Source: Streptomyces malaysiensis subsp. samsunensis (GTDB taxonomy: Bacteria; Actinomycetota; Actinomycetes; Streptomycetales; Streptomycetaceae). From it: DNA of 64,000 nucleotides. Each line of letters begins with the position of its first letter. Within the stretch, counting starts at the first letter, position 1. The position numbers and the translations under genes are program-made. Below are positions 53,549 through 61,426 of this stretch, piece by piece. Location of the stretch: positions 62,001-126,000 of the forward strand of contig NZ_JANIIC010000002.1 of NCBI RefSeq assembly GCF_024519315.1, given 5' to 3'. The notes under the pieces are model-generated. The model did no database searches, was not told the DNA's origin, and saw only the letters and a program-made list of their open reading frames with translations.

Positions 53549-55354
53549 ATGACACCTTCCCCCACGCCCTCCTCCTCCGGCCGCTCCGCGGTCGGCCGCA
53601 GGGCGGTACTCGGCGCCGCGGCGGCCGTCGCATCGGCCCCCGCCCTCGCCGGGCTGTCCACTCCCGCCTCCGCCGCGCCCGCGGGCCGGAGCAAGAGCCC
53701 GCGGGCCCTGCCGGGCGGCGGCGACCTCGGCCCGAATGTCATTGTCTTCGACCCGTCCACGGCCGGTATCCAGGCCAAGCTGGACGAGGTGTTCAAGAAG
53801 CAGGAGTCGGCGCAGTTCGGCACCGGGCGCTACGCCCTGCTGTTCAAGCCCGGCAGCTATAGCGGGCTCAACGCCCAGATCGGCTTCTACACCTCCATCG
53901 CCGGGCTGGGGCTGTCCCCCGATGACACCACCATCAACGGCGACATCACGGTGGACGCCGGGTGGTTCAACGGCAATGCCACCCAGAACTTCTGGCGTTC
54001 GGCGGAGAACCTCGCGGTCGTACCGGTCAACGGCACCAACCGCTGGGCGGTGGCGCAGGCGGCGCCCTTCCGGCGGATGCATGTGCGCGGCGGGCTGAAC
54101 CTCGCCCCCAACGGCTACGGCTGGGCGAGCGGCGGTTACATCGCGGACAGCCGTATCGACGGCGAGGTCGGGCCGTACTCCCAGCAGCAGTGGTACACCC
54201 GCGACAGCGCGATCGGCAGCTGGCTCAACGGCGTGTGGAACATGGTGTTCTCGGGTGTGGAGGGCGCGCCAGGCCAGAGCTTCCCCAACCCGCCGTACAC
54301 CACGCTGAACAACACCCCCATCTCCCGGGAGAAGCCCTTCCTGTACCTCAACGGGAACGAGTACCGGGTCTTCCTGCCCGAGAAGCGGACCAATGCCCGC
54401 GGCGTCACCTGGGGCAACGGCACCCCCAGAGGCACCTCGCTGCCGCTGTCGCAGTTCTACGTGGCCAAGCCCGGTGTCACCGCGGCCACCCTCAACGAGG
54501 CGCTCACCCAGGGGCTCCATCTGCTGTTCACCCCGGGCATCTACCACCTCGACCGGACGATCCAGGTGAACCGGGCGAACACCGTCGTCTTCGGGCTCGG
54601 CTACGCCACCCTCATCCCCGACAACGGCGTCACCGCGATGAAGGTGGCCGATGTGGACGGGGTGCGGCTGGCCGGTTTCCTCATCGACGCCGGGCCGGTC
54701 AACTCCGCCACCCTGCTGGAGGTCGGTCCGCAGGGCGCCTCCGCCGACCACTCGGCCAACCCCACCACCGTCCAGGACGTGTTCATCCGCATCGGTGGCG
54801 CGGGCCCCGGCAAGGCCACCACCTGCATGGTCATCAACAGCCGTCACACCATCGTGGACCACACCTGGGTCTGGCGGGCCGACCACGGTGACGGAGTCGG
54901 CTGGGAGACCAACCGCTCCGACTACGGGGTCCGGGTCAACGGCGACGATGTGCTCGCCACGGGTCTCTTCGTGGAGCACTTCAACAAGTACGACGTGGAG
55001 TGGTACGGGCAGCGCGGCCGCACCATCTTCTTCCAGAACGAGAAGGCGTACGACGCCCCGAACCAGGCGGCCATCCAGAACGGCTCCATCAAGGGCTACG
55101 CGGCCTACAAGGTGGCGGACTCGGTGACCACGCACGAGGGATGGGGGCTCGGCAGCTACTGCTACTACAACGTCGACCCGAGCATCGTGCAGCACCACGG
55201 CTTCGCCGCCCCGAACAACTCGGGGGTGAAGTTCCACAATCTGCTGGTCGTCTCGCTCGGCGGCCAGGGCCAGTACGAGCGCGTCATCAATGACACCGGA
55301 TCTCCCACCTCGGGCACCTCCACCGTGCCGTCCACCGTGGTGTCATATCCCTGA
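53549..55354 (+). CDS. Secreted beta-helix protein, GH55-like (putative exo-beta-1,3-glucanase)
   Basis: A 601-residue exported protein with a Tat-type signal (GRRAVLGAAAAVASAPALAG). The body is a double right-handed beta-helix. The first half has GPNVIVFDPSTAGIQAKLDEVF, ALLFKPGSYSGLNAQIGFYT and NFWRSAENLAVVPV. The second half has LHLLFTPGIYHLDRTIQVN, DVDGVRLAGFLIDAGPVNSA, VFIRIGGAGPGKATTCMVIN and HTWVWRADHGDGVGWETN. This arrangement is that of GH55-type glucanases; Streptomyces homologues are often mislabelled adenylyl cyclase. I cannot verify the catalytic Glu. ATG 53549 follows AGGAGAGA. The LacI box upstream ties it to the glucan regulon. Confidence 0.65.
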   Translation: MTPSPTPSSSGRSAVGRRAVLGAAAAVASAPALAGLSTPASAAPAGRSKSPRALPGGGDLGPNVIVFDPSTAGIQAKLDEVFKKQESAQFGTGRYALLFKPGSYSGLNAQIGFYTSIAGLGLSPDDTTINGDITVDAGWFNGNATQNFWRSAENLAVVPVNGTNRWAVAQAAPFRRMHVRGGLNLAPNGYGWASGGYIADSRIDGEVGPYSQQQWYTRDSAIGSWLNGVWNMVFSGVEGAPGQSFPNPPYTTLNNTPISREKPFLYLNGNEYRVFLPEKRTNARGVTWGNGTPRGTSLPLSQFYVAKPGVTAATLNEALTQGLHLLFTPGIYHLDRTIQVNRANTVVFGLGYATLIPDNGVTAMKVADVDGVRLAGFLIDAGPVNSATLLEVGPQGASADHSANPTTVQDVFIRIGGAGPGKATTCMVINSRHTIVDHTWVWRADHGDGVGWETNRSDYGVRVNGDDVLATGLFVEHFNKYDVEWYGQRGRTIFFQNEKAYDAPNQAAIQNGSIKGYAAYKVADSVTTHEGWGLGSYCYYNVDPSIVQHHGFAAPNNSGVKFHNLLVVSLGGQGQYERVINDTGSPTSGTSTVPSTVVSYP

Positions 55355-55435
55355 TCTACGATGCCTCGCGGGAGTCGGTGCCCCCGGTGAACCGCCCCCT
55401 CGAAGAGCCGAACGCCCAGGAAGGACCACCACGCC

Positions 55436-55909
55436 ATGGCGACCACCCCCGTGCGCGACCGTTCCACGATCATGGTGCTCAATGGACCGAACCTGAACCT
55501 CCTGGGCCGCCGGCAACCCGAGATCTACGGCACCGACACCCTGGCCGACATCGAGAAGCTGGTCGCCGAGACGGCCGCGCCGCACGGTCTGACGACCGAC
55601 TGCCGGCAGAGCAATCACGAGGGGCAGCTGATCGACTGGATCCATGAGGCCCGGGAGCGCCACGCGGCGATCATCATCAACCCCGCGGGCTACTCGCACA
55701 CCTCCGTCGCCCTGCGCGACGCCCTGGCGATCTGCGACGGTCTGCCGATCATGGAGGTGCATATCTCCAACATCCACCAGCGGGAGACGTTCCGGCACCA
55801 CTCCTATGTCTCCGCGCTGGCCAACGGGGTGATCGCCGGATGCGGTGTCCAGGGCTACGCCTTCGCCGTCGAGCGGGTGGCCGCCCTGCTGGCCGCCGCC
55901 AAGGCGTGA
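55436..55909 (+). CDS. aroQ: 3-dehydroquinate dehydratase, type II
   Basis: A 157-residue dodecameric-type dehydroquinase that converts 3-dehydroquinate to 3-dehydroshikimate. It has [20 protein letters not shown] (about 13-32) with the active-site Arg and Tyr, [15 protein letters not shown] (near 59-73), [16 protein letters not shown] and [18 protein letters not shown] with the catalytic His. All expected residues are present. No other shikimate gene is near; it lies among sugar-degradation genes. It may be a second copy or have a catabolic (quinate) role. ATG 55436 lies about 20 nt after AGGAAGGA, so GTG 55451 is also possible. Confidence 0.9.
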   Translation: MATTPVRDRSTIMVLNGPNLNLLGRRQPEIYGTDTLADIEKLVAETAAPHGLTTDCRQSNHEGQLIDWIHEARERHAAIIINPAGYSHTSVALRDALAICDGLPIMEVHISNIHQRETFRHHSYVSALANGVIAGCGVQGYAFAVERVAALLAAAKA

Positions 55910-55921
55910 GCGCGCCAGACC

Positions 55922-56707
55922 TCAGGCCCTGATCACGCGGACACCGGCCTCGGTGTACGGAGCGACCAGCTCCCCATCGGCGCCGGTGTCCGTGATCAGC
56001 ACATCGATCTCGTCCAGCGCGCAGATCCGGGCGAACGCCCGGCGGCCCAGCTTGGAGCTGTCGGCCACGACCACCACCCGGGCGGCCCGGCCCGCCATCA
56101 GATGGTTGATGCTGGCCTCCCCCTCATGGTGGGCGGTCGCGCCCTGGACCGCGTCCACCGCGTCCACGCCGAGGATCGCCAGATCCAGCGACACCTGGGC
56201 CAGCACCCCGGTGGCCAGCGGCCCCATCAGCTCGAAGGACTGCGGCCGGGCCACCCCGCCGGTGAGCACGATCTTCACCTGGGGGCGCACCGCCAGCTCA
56301 CTGGCGATGTTCAGGGCGTTGGTGACGATCGTGACGGCCGGGCCGCCGCCCGTGGTGGACAGATCCCCGCGCGTGGAGATCGCGCGGGCGACCTCGGTGG
56401 TGGTCGTTCCGCCGTTGAGGCCCACGATCGAGCCCGGTTCGGCCATCCGGGCCGCGGCGGCCGCGATCCGCTGCTTCTCCGAGGCGCGCCGGGCCGTCTT
56501 GTAGCGCAGCGGAAGGTCGTACGAGAGGTTGTGCGCGACCGCGCCGCCCCGGGTACGGGTGAGCATCTGCTGCTGAGCGAGTTCATCCAGGTCGCGCCGG
56601 ATGGTCGCGGCGGACACCGCCAGCTCGGCGGCCGCCTCCTCGACATCGATCCTGCCGTCCCTGGTCAGCAGATCCAGCAGGGCGTTCCAGCGCTCGGGCC
56701 GTTTCAC
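55922..56707 (-). CDS. DeoR/GlpR family regulator
   Basis: A 261-residue sugar-phosphate-responsive regulator. The HTH covers about 3-57 (WNALLDLLTRDGRIDVEEAAAELAVSAATIRRDLDEL). The DeoRC sensor domain has the phosphate-binding GLNGGTTTTEVARAI (about 93-107), VTNALNIASEL, VLTGGVARPQSFELMGPLA and VVVADSSKLGRRAFARI. GTG 56707 is chosen for its distance from AGGG; GTG 56716 or ATG 56734 cannot be excluded. It is divergent from the SIS/aldolase genes and should sense a sugar phosphate made by them. It is convergent with aroQ across 12 nt. Confidence 0.85.
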   Translation of the reverse strand: MKRPERWNALLDLLTRDGRIDVEEAAAELAVSAATIRRDLDELAQQQMLTRTRGGAVAHNLSYDLPLRYKTARRASEKQRIAAAAARMAEPGSIVGLNGGTTTTEVARAISTRGDLSTTGGGPAVTIVTNALNIASELAVRPQVKIVLTGGVARPQSFELMGPLATGVLAQVSLDLAILGVDAVDAVQGATAHHEGEASINHLMAGRAARVVVVADSSKLGRRAFARICALDEIDVLITDTGADGELVAPYTEAGVRVIRA

Positions 56708-56832
56708 GTCGATCACCCTACCCCGCGCACACATCGGCTCTGGACTTCCGTGCGTGATTCTGCGCATTATCGGCTCGTACGAAACAACTCCGAGCATTCG
56801 AGCTGTCGGGGTCATCCGACGAGGGGAGTCCC

Positions 56833-57744
56833 ATGAGCCACACCGAGGCCGAGATAGCGAGCCAGCCCGACTGCTGGCGGCGTGCCATCGCCCTGGCCCG
56901 GGATCCGGAGGGGCCCGTAGCGGCGGCGCTGCCCGGGGCGGGTGAGCGGGTCGCCGTCGTCGGCTGCGGCACCTCCTGGTTCATCGCCCAGTCGTACGCG
57001 GCGCTGCGCGAGGCGGCGGGCCACGGCGAGACGGACGCGTTCGCGGCGTCGGAGATGCCGGCCGGCCGCGCCTACGACCGGGTGCTCGCGCTGTCCAGGT
57101 CCGGCACCACGACCGAGGTGCTGGAGCTGCTGGGCGCGGCGCGCGGCCGGGTGCCCACCACCGTCGTCACGGCGGTCCCCGACTCCCCGGTCGTGGACGC
57201 GGCGGACGCCGCGGTCGTGCTCGACTTCGCCGATGAGCGTTCGGTGGTGCAGACCCGCTGGGCCACCAGCGAACTCGCCCTGCTCCGCGCCCACTTGGGC
57301 GCGCCACTGGAGCATCTGGAGGCGGATGGCCGGGCGGCGCTGGCCGAGCCGCTGCCCGGGGAACTCGTGGCGGCCGGGCAGTTCACCTTCCTCGGACGGG
57401 GCTGGACCTACGGGGTCGCCCAGGAGGCCGCGCTCAAGATGCGCGAGGCGGCGGGGGCGTGGACCGAGGCGTATCCGGCCAAGGAGTACCGGCATGGCCC
57501 GATCAGCGTGACCGGCCCGCGCAGCGCGGTGTGGTGGCTGGGCGAGGGGGTGTCGGACGTGGCGGAGGAGGAGATCACCCGCACCGGTGGCCGGGTCGCC
57601 GGCTACGGCCGGGATCCGCTCGCGGAGCTGGTGGTGGTGCAGCGGCTCGCGGTGGCGATCGCGGCGGAGCGCGGGCTGGACCCCGACGAGCCGCGCCATC
57701 TCACCCGCTCGGTGATCCTCGGCGGAACGGGGACGGGCGCATGA
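56833..57744 (+). CDS. SIS-domain sugar-phosphate isomerase/deaminase
   Basis: A 303-residue protein with two SIS domains, like the isomerase half of GlmS and like AgaS/NagB-II deaminases. SIS-1 has VAVVGCGTSWFIAQSYAALRE (about 40-60) and VLALSRSGTTTEVLELL. SIS-2 has FLGRGWTYGVAQEAALKMREA and the catalytic-type AWTEAYPAKEYRHGPIS (about 213-229). Enzymes of this type deaminate and isomerise glucosamine- or galactosamine-6-phosphate. In a locus with chitosanase and glucosaminidase, glucosamine-6-phosphate is a sensible substrate, but this is inference. ATG 56833 has GAGGGGAG. Confidence 0.82.
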   Translation: MSHTEAEIASQPDCWRRAIALARDPEGPVAAALPGAGERVAVVGCGTSWFIAQSYAALREAAGHGETDAFAASEMPAGRAYDRVLALSRSGTTTEVLELLGAARGRVPTTVVTAVPDSPVVDAADAAVVLDFADERSVVQTRWATSELALLRAHLGAPLEHLEADGRAALAEPLPGELVAAGQFTFLGRGWTYGVAQEAALKMREAAGAWTEAYPAKEYRHGPISVTGPRSAVWWLGEGVSDVAEEEITRTGGRVAGYGRDPLAELVVVQRLAVAIAAERGLDPDEPRHLTRSVILGGTGTGA

Positions 57745-57788
57745 CGGATACGGCCGGAGCACGGGAACGGGTGGAAGGAGCCGGTTGA
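57741..57788 (+). other. 15-codon mini-ORF between SIS and aldolase genes
   Basis: ATG 57741 overlaps the SIS stop by ATGA and the frame (MTDTAGARERVEGAG) stops at 57786-57788, touching the aldolase start. The AAGGAG inside it serves the aldolase. Related operons carry a sugar kinase in this slot, so this may be what is left of one or simply a coupling peptide. Confidence 0.3.
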
Positions 57789-58627
57789 TGCCACTGGTGG
57801 CCACCGGGGAGATCGTCGGGACGGCCGCGCGGGCCGGGCTCGGCGCGGGTGCGTTCAATGTCATCCAGATCGAGCACGCCCAGGCGATCGTGGCCGGGGC
57901 GGAGGCGGCGGGCGCGCCGGTGATCCTCCAGATCAGCGAGAACGCGGTGCGGTATCACGGCGCCCTGGCCGCCATCGGGCGGGCGACCGTGGAGGTGGCC
58001 CGCGCGGCGCGGGTGCCGGTGGCCGTGCATCTGGACCACGCCACCGGGCCGGAGCTGGTGCGGGAGGCGGTGGATCTCGGCTTCGGCTCGGTGATGTTCG
58101 ACGCCTCGGCCCTGGACTACGACGGCAATGTGGCGGCGACGGCCGGGGTGACGGCCGACTGCCATGCCCACGGGGTGTGGGTGGAGGCCGAGTTGGGCGA
58201 GGTGGGCGGCAAGGACGGCGTCCACGCACCGGGGGCCAGGACCGACCCGGCCGAGGCCGCCGCCTATGTGGCGGCCACGGGTGTGGACGCCCTCGCGGTC
58301 GCGGTGGGCACCTCGCACGCCATGGTCGTCAAGGCCGCGGTGGTGGATCTGTCGCTGGTGGCGGCGTTGCGCACGGCCGTGCCCGTACCGCTGGTGCTGC
58401 ACGGCTCCTCCGGTGTGCCCGAGGCCGATCTGACCCGGGCGGTGGGGGCGGGTCTGACGAAGGTGAACATCGCCACCCATCTGAACGTGGCCTACACCCG
58501 GGCGATCCGCGACCATCTCACCGCCGATCCCGATGTGGTCGACCCCCGACGGTATGTCGCGGCCGCGCGTGACGCGGTGGCGCGCGAGGTGACCCGGCTG
58601 CTGAAGCTGGTCCGGGCCACGCGCTGA
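57788..58627 (+). CDS. Class II fructose-bisphosphate/tagatose-bisphosphate aldolase
   Basis: A 279-residue zinc-dependent aldolase of the GatY/KbaY/FbaA type. It has GAFNVIQIEHAQAIVAGAE (about 20-38), VPVAVHLDHATG (about 77-88, with catalytic Asp and zinc-binding His), VWVEAELGEVGGKDG, AVAVGTSHAM (zinc His), and PLVLHGSSGVPEADLTRAVGAGLTKVNIATHLN (199 onward) with zinc-binding His and phosphate loop. It splits a ketose bisphosphate into two trioses. ATG 57788 is preferred over TTG 57785 because of AAGGAG. It follows the SIS gene, but no sugar-phosphate kinase lies between, so the bisphosphate must be made by an enzyme encoded elsewhere. Confidence 0.88.
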   Translation: MPLVATGEIVGTAARAGLGAGAFNVIQIEHAQAIVAGAEAAGAPVILQISENAVRYHGALAAIGRATVEVARAARVPVAVHLDHATGPELVREAVDLGFGSVMFDASALDYDGNVAATAGVTADCHAHGVWVEAELGEVGGKDGVHAPGARTDPAEAAAYVAATGVDALAVAVGTSHAMVVKAAVVDLSLVAALRTAVPVPLVLHGSSGVPEADLTRAVGAGLTKVNIATHLNVAYTRAIRDHLTADPDVVDPRRYVAAARDAVAREVTRLLKLVRATR

Positions 58628-58704
58628 GAGCGCTTGCCGGAAGTTGTTCCCAACGCAGTCGATTCACGCGGTAATGAGCATCGGGATTCCGCGGGCCGGG
58701 CGTA

Positions 58705-58734
58705 TTGACATGAGCTTATCAACTCGTCCAGGAT
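58705..58734 (+). promoter_or_regulatory. Promoter of the chitosanase gene
   Basis: TTGACA (58705-58710), an 18-nt spacer and CAGGAT (58729-58734) make a SigA-type promoter 45 bp before the chitosanase ATG. Confidence 0.6.
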
Positions 58735-58746
58735 GCCCCCGACGAG

Positions 58747-58765
58747 GTTAGGAAAGGTTCCTAAC
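58747..58765 (+). promoter_or_regulatory. Chitosanase operator (CsnR-box-like palindrome)
   Basis: GTTAGGAA and TTCCTAAC are perfect 8-bp arms around AGG, between the -10 region and the ribosome site. It resembles the palindrome reported before actinomycete chitosanase genes and bound by the ROK repressor CsnR, which I recall rather than checked. Confidence 0.7.
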
Positions 58766-58778
58766 AAAGGGGTGTCCT

Positions 58779-59480
58779 ATGCGCAAGCGTTTAGCTTTCG
58801 TGCTCGCCGCGACCGGTCTGCTGGCCGGGTCCGTCACCGCCGGCGCCCACGCCAACACCCGGGGCCCCGCACCGGCCCCCGCGTCCGCCAAGGAGGGCAC
58901 GGTCACCGCGGCGCAGCTGCTCGCCAAGGTGCAGGGCTGTTCACAGATATCCAGTGGCAAGTACCGCACCGACGAGGAGACTTCGGCGACCATCCCGGTC
59001 TGCGGCGCCAATGGGGCGGTCTTCTGGAAAGCCGACATGGACATCGACTGCGACGGCCAGGTGACCTCCCGGTGCAACGGGGACACCGACCCGTGGTTCC
59101 AGGACGACACCGCCTTCCACCAGTCGGACGGCAAGCCCCTGATCGCCGACAAGCTGCCGTATGTCGTGGTGCCGAGCCCCAGCTCCACCTGGGACTACCG
59201 CCAGGCCGGTATCAAGGGCGGCGGTGTGGTCGCGGTCATCTACAACAACAAGGTCGAGTACGCGGTGGTGGGCGACACCGGGCCGACGGCGATCATCGGT
59301 GAGGCGTCCTACGCCACGGCCGGCGCGCTCGGCATCGACCCCGACCCGGAGACCGGCGGCACCGAATCGGGGGTGACGTACATCCTCTTCAAGAACTCCT
59401 CCGTCTCCCCCATCGAGAACCACGACAAGGCCGTGTCGGTCGGCGACGGGCTGGCGAAGCAGTTCGTCCAGAGCAACTGA
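58779..59480 (+). CDS. Secreted GH75 endo-chitosanase
   Basis: A 233-residue exported enzyme that cleaves chitosan internally. A Sec signal (LAFVLAATGLLAGSVTAGAHA) is at about 5-25. The GH75 domain (about 45-230) has ATIPVCGANGAVFWKADMDIDCDG, with the catalytic Asp in KADMDIDC, then CNGDTDPWFQDD, PYVVVPSPSSTWDYR, VAVIYNNKVEYAVVGDTGPT with the catalytic Glu following in IIGEASYATA, and GVTYILFKNSS. Fungal-type chitosanases have the same blocks. Codon 5 is TTA (58791-58793), which needs the bldA tRNA. AAGGGG lies before ATG 58779. An operator palindrome upstream and a strong terminator downstream frame it as a single-gene unit. Confidence 0.9.
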   Translation: MRKRLAFVLAATGLLAGSVTAGAHANTRGPAPAPASAKEGTVTAAQLLAKVQGCSQISSGKYRTDEETSATIPVCGANGAVFWKADMDIDCDGQVTSRCNGDTDPWFQDDTAFHQSDGKPLIADKLPYVVVPSPSSTWDYRQAGIKGGGVVAVIYNNKVEYAVVGDTGPTAIIGEASYATAGALGIDPDPETGGTESGVTYILFKNSSVSPIENHDKAVSVGDGLAKQFVQSN

Positions 59481-59505
59481 CCCCGCCGCCATCGGCGGCG
59501 ACCGC

Positions 59506-59543
59506 ACTGGGGTGCACGGCCGTCGGCGGCCGTGCACCCCAGT
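59506..59543 (+). terminator. Strong terminator after the chitosanase gene
   Basis: The 17 bases at 59506-59522 are the exact reverse complement of 59527-59543, with a TCGG tetraloop; 25 nt after the stop. Confidence 0.88.
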
Positions 59544-59654
59544 CGTCGTGCAGCCGAGCGGCGGCTTCCCCCGGGCGCGGCCGGAGGGTGGAGCCGATGA
59601 CTTTTCCCCGGCCGGGCGGTCTTCATCGGTGAACGCCACGACAGGAGGTGGACG

Positions 59655-60074
59655 TTGGCCGGTCCCGAGCCCGAGAACCCGCCCACGCTGTCCCCGGCCG
59701 TGCTGGTCCTGGACCAGCCGGTCACCCGCGCCGAGGTGGAGCGGCTGTGCGAACGGCTGAGCGCGCTGGCGCGCCGGGCCGGTCCAGGGCCGGTCACCGT
59801 GGATGTGGGCGGGGTGGGCCGGCCGGACCTGGCCGTGGTCGAGGCCCTGGCCCGGCTGCGGCTGACCGCCGGCCGGCTGGGGTGCCGGATCCAGCTCCGC
59901 AACGCCCGCGGCGAGCTGCGGCGGCTGCTCGCCTGGACGGGGCTGGACGAGGCCCTGTCCGCCCCCGCCGCGTTAGGCGGCGTCCTCGGGCCCGAGCGAG
60001 GCGGGGAGGCCGAACAGCGGGAAGAGGCGCTCGGTGTCGAGGAAGGAGTTGAGCCCGGTGATCCGGCCCCCTGA
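59655..60074 (+). CDS. STAS-domain protein (anti-sigma antagonist-like)
   Basis: A 139-residue protein. The STAS domain covers about 15-105: [59 protein letters not shown] and [15 protein letters not shown]. Antagonists carry a phosphorylatable Ser at the start of helix 2; here the matching region reads VGRPDLAV with no Ser, so classical phospho-switching seems lost. The last 35 residues are encoded antisense to the sigma gene and look non-conserved. TTG 59655 follows AGGAGG; a GTG in another frame at 59649 is rejected. It overlaps the convergent ECF sigma gene by 102 nt. Confidence 0.72.
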   Translation: MAGPEPENPPTLSPAVLVLDQPVTRAEVERLCERLSALARRAGPGPVTVDVGGVGRPDLAVVEALARLRLTAGRLGCRIQLRNARGELRRLLAWTGLDEALSAPAALGGVLGPERGGEAEQREEALGVEEGVEPGDPAP

Positions 60075-60974
60075 TATCTCCAGGACCTGGAGCGCCCAGG
60101 GCTCATGGCGGCCGTCGGCGCCGCCCGGACGGTACTGGCCGAAGGCGGGCATGCCGTTGGCCACCGTGGGGACCAGACGTGAGCCGCGGCAGCCGATGCC
60201 ATGGCCCAGCAGCCACTGGCGGATGTCCTCGTGGCCGCGCAGCCACAGCTCGTACGGCGGCATGGAGAGCGTGGCGTCCTCGTGCAGCAGGGCGGTGAGG
60301 GAGTCCAGGTCATAGCGCTCGAAGGCGTCCACATAGCGGGCCAGCAGCGCGCGCTGCTCCTCGTCAAGCGGCTTGACCGGGTCGGTGTCGCTGATCTCGC
60401 TCGCGGCGAGGGTGGCCCGGGCGCGCTGCAAGGCGCTGTTGACGGACGCGACGGTGGTGCCCAGCAGCTCGGCGACCTCGCTCGCCTTCCACGCCAGCAC
60501 CTCGCGCAGGATCAGCACCGCCCGCTGGCGGGGCGCGAGATGCTGGAGCGCGGCGATGAACGCGAGCCGCACCGCGTCCCGCTGGGCGGCCACCTCGGCG
60601 GGGTCTCCCCCGTCGGGCAGCACCTGGCCGTCCGGGACCGGCCCGATCCAGGTGGCCTCCGGCTGCTCGGCGAGCGCCGCCGGGAACGGGGTGGCCGCGG
60701 AGGTCAGGTCCATGGGGCGGGCCCGCCGCTTGCTCCCGTTGAGCATGTCCAGGCACACATTGGTGGCGATGCGGTAGAGCCATGACCGCAGCGCGGACCG
60801 GCCCTCGAAGCGGTCCAGCCCCCGCCAGGCGCGCACCATCGTCTCCTGAACGGCGTCCTCGGCCTCGAAGGCCGAGCCCAGCATCCGATAGCAGTAACCG
60901 GTCAGCTGCGTGCGGTACGGCTCCAGCTGGAGCTCCACACCGGTCGCGCCGTCCACCGCCGCCACATCACTCAT
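59973..60974 (-). CDS. ECF-type sigma-70 factor with SnoaL-like tail
   Basis: A 333-residue sigma factor of the TIGR02960-like group. Region 2 has [25 protein letters not shown] and [23 protein letters not shown] (about 26-78). Region 4 has [44 protein letters not shown] (about 147-190). A C-terminal SnoaL/NTF2-like domain (about 205-325) has [34 protein letters not shown] and ITGLNSFLD, and it replaces the usual anti-sigma control in such factors. ATG 60974 has GAGGTG. The 3' end is overlapped by the convergent STAS gene, which may bring antisense effects. Confidence 0.88.
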   Translation of the reverse strand: MSDVAAVDGATGVELQLEPYRTQLTGYCYRMLGSAFEAEDAVQETMVRAWRGLDRFEGRSALRSWLYRIATNVCLDMLNGSKRRARPMDLTSAATPFPAALAEQPEATWIGPVPDGQVLPDGGDPAEVAAQRDAVRLAFIAALQHLAPRQRAVLILREVLAWKASEVAELLGTTVASVNSALQRARATLAASEISDTDPVKPLDEEQRALLARYVDAFERYDLDSLTALLHEDATLSMPPYELWLRGHEDIRQWLLGHGIGCRGSRLVPTVANGMPAFGQYRPGGADGRHEPWALQVLEISGGRITGLNSFLDTERLFPLFGLPASLGPEDAA

Positions 60975-61094
60975 CGCCGCACCTCATCGCTTCATCGCTC
61001 TTCGGACTCCCATGGCCGCCAAACTAGCGGGCACCACTGACAACGGCGCCGACCTGCGGAAACGACAGACGGCTCGGGGCACAGGACGGATGCC

Positions 61095-61334
61095 TCAGGG
61101 CATCGGTCGGGCACTGACCGCGGCGGCGTGCACCTGATGCCCGCCGCTGGCGATCATCCGCACCTCGGCACGGTCGCTGATCTCGGCCCGCACGATGCCG
61201 GTGTCGTCCACGTACACGGGGTGCCCGCCCGCACCACTGGTGTCCGTACGGTGCACCACCACCACGTCCTCGGCCCCCGGGTCCGGGGCGGTCGTATCCA
61301 CGAAGACCAGCTCATACCGCTCTCGGCTCCGCAT
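61095..61334 (-). CDS. Small DUF6296-like protein
   Basis: A 79-residue protein found in Streptomyces genomes and, as I recall it, belonging to DUF6296. It begins MRSRERYELVFVDTT, has the central VVVVHRTDTSGAGGHPVYVDDTGIVRAEISD and ends with a GGHQVHAAAVSARPMP tail. It looks like a small beta-rich cytoplasmic protein. No function is known. ATG 61334 has GAGGAGGG at a good distance. It lies 92 nt beyond the P-type ATPase start side, on the same strand as that gene's 3' end. Confidence 0.65.
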   Translation of the reverse strand: MRSRERYELVFVDTTAPDPGAEDVVVVHRTDTSGAGGHPVYVDDTGIVRAEISDRAEVRMIASGGHQVHAAAVSARPMP

Positions 61335-61426
61335 CACGCCCTCCTCTGCACCGCCCCGCCCCCGCCATCCCAAACCGGGACAATCAACACTATCGCTCAG
61401 GCCGGGCGGCGCAAGAGGTTCGGGGC

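Noticed and set aside
58626..58637. GAGAGCGCTTGC as a further LacI box
   Set aside because: Only the left half matches and it overlaps the aldolase stop; too weak to call.
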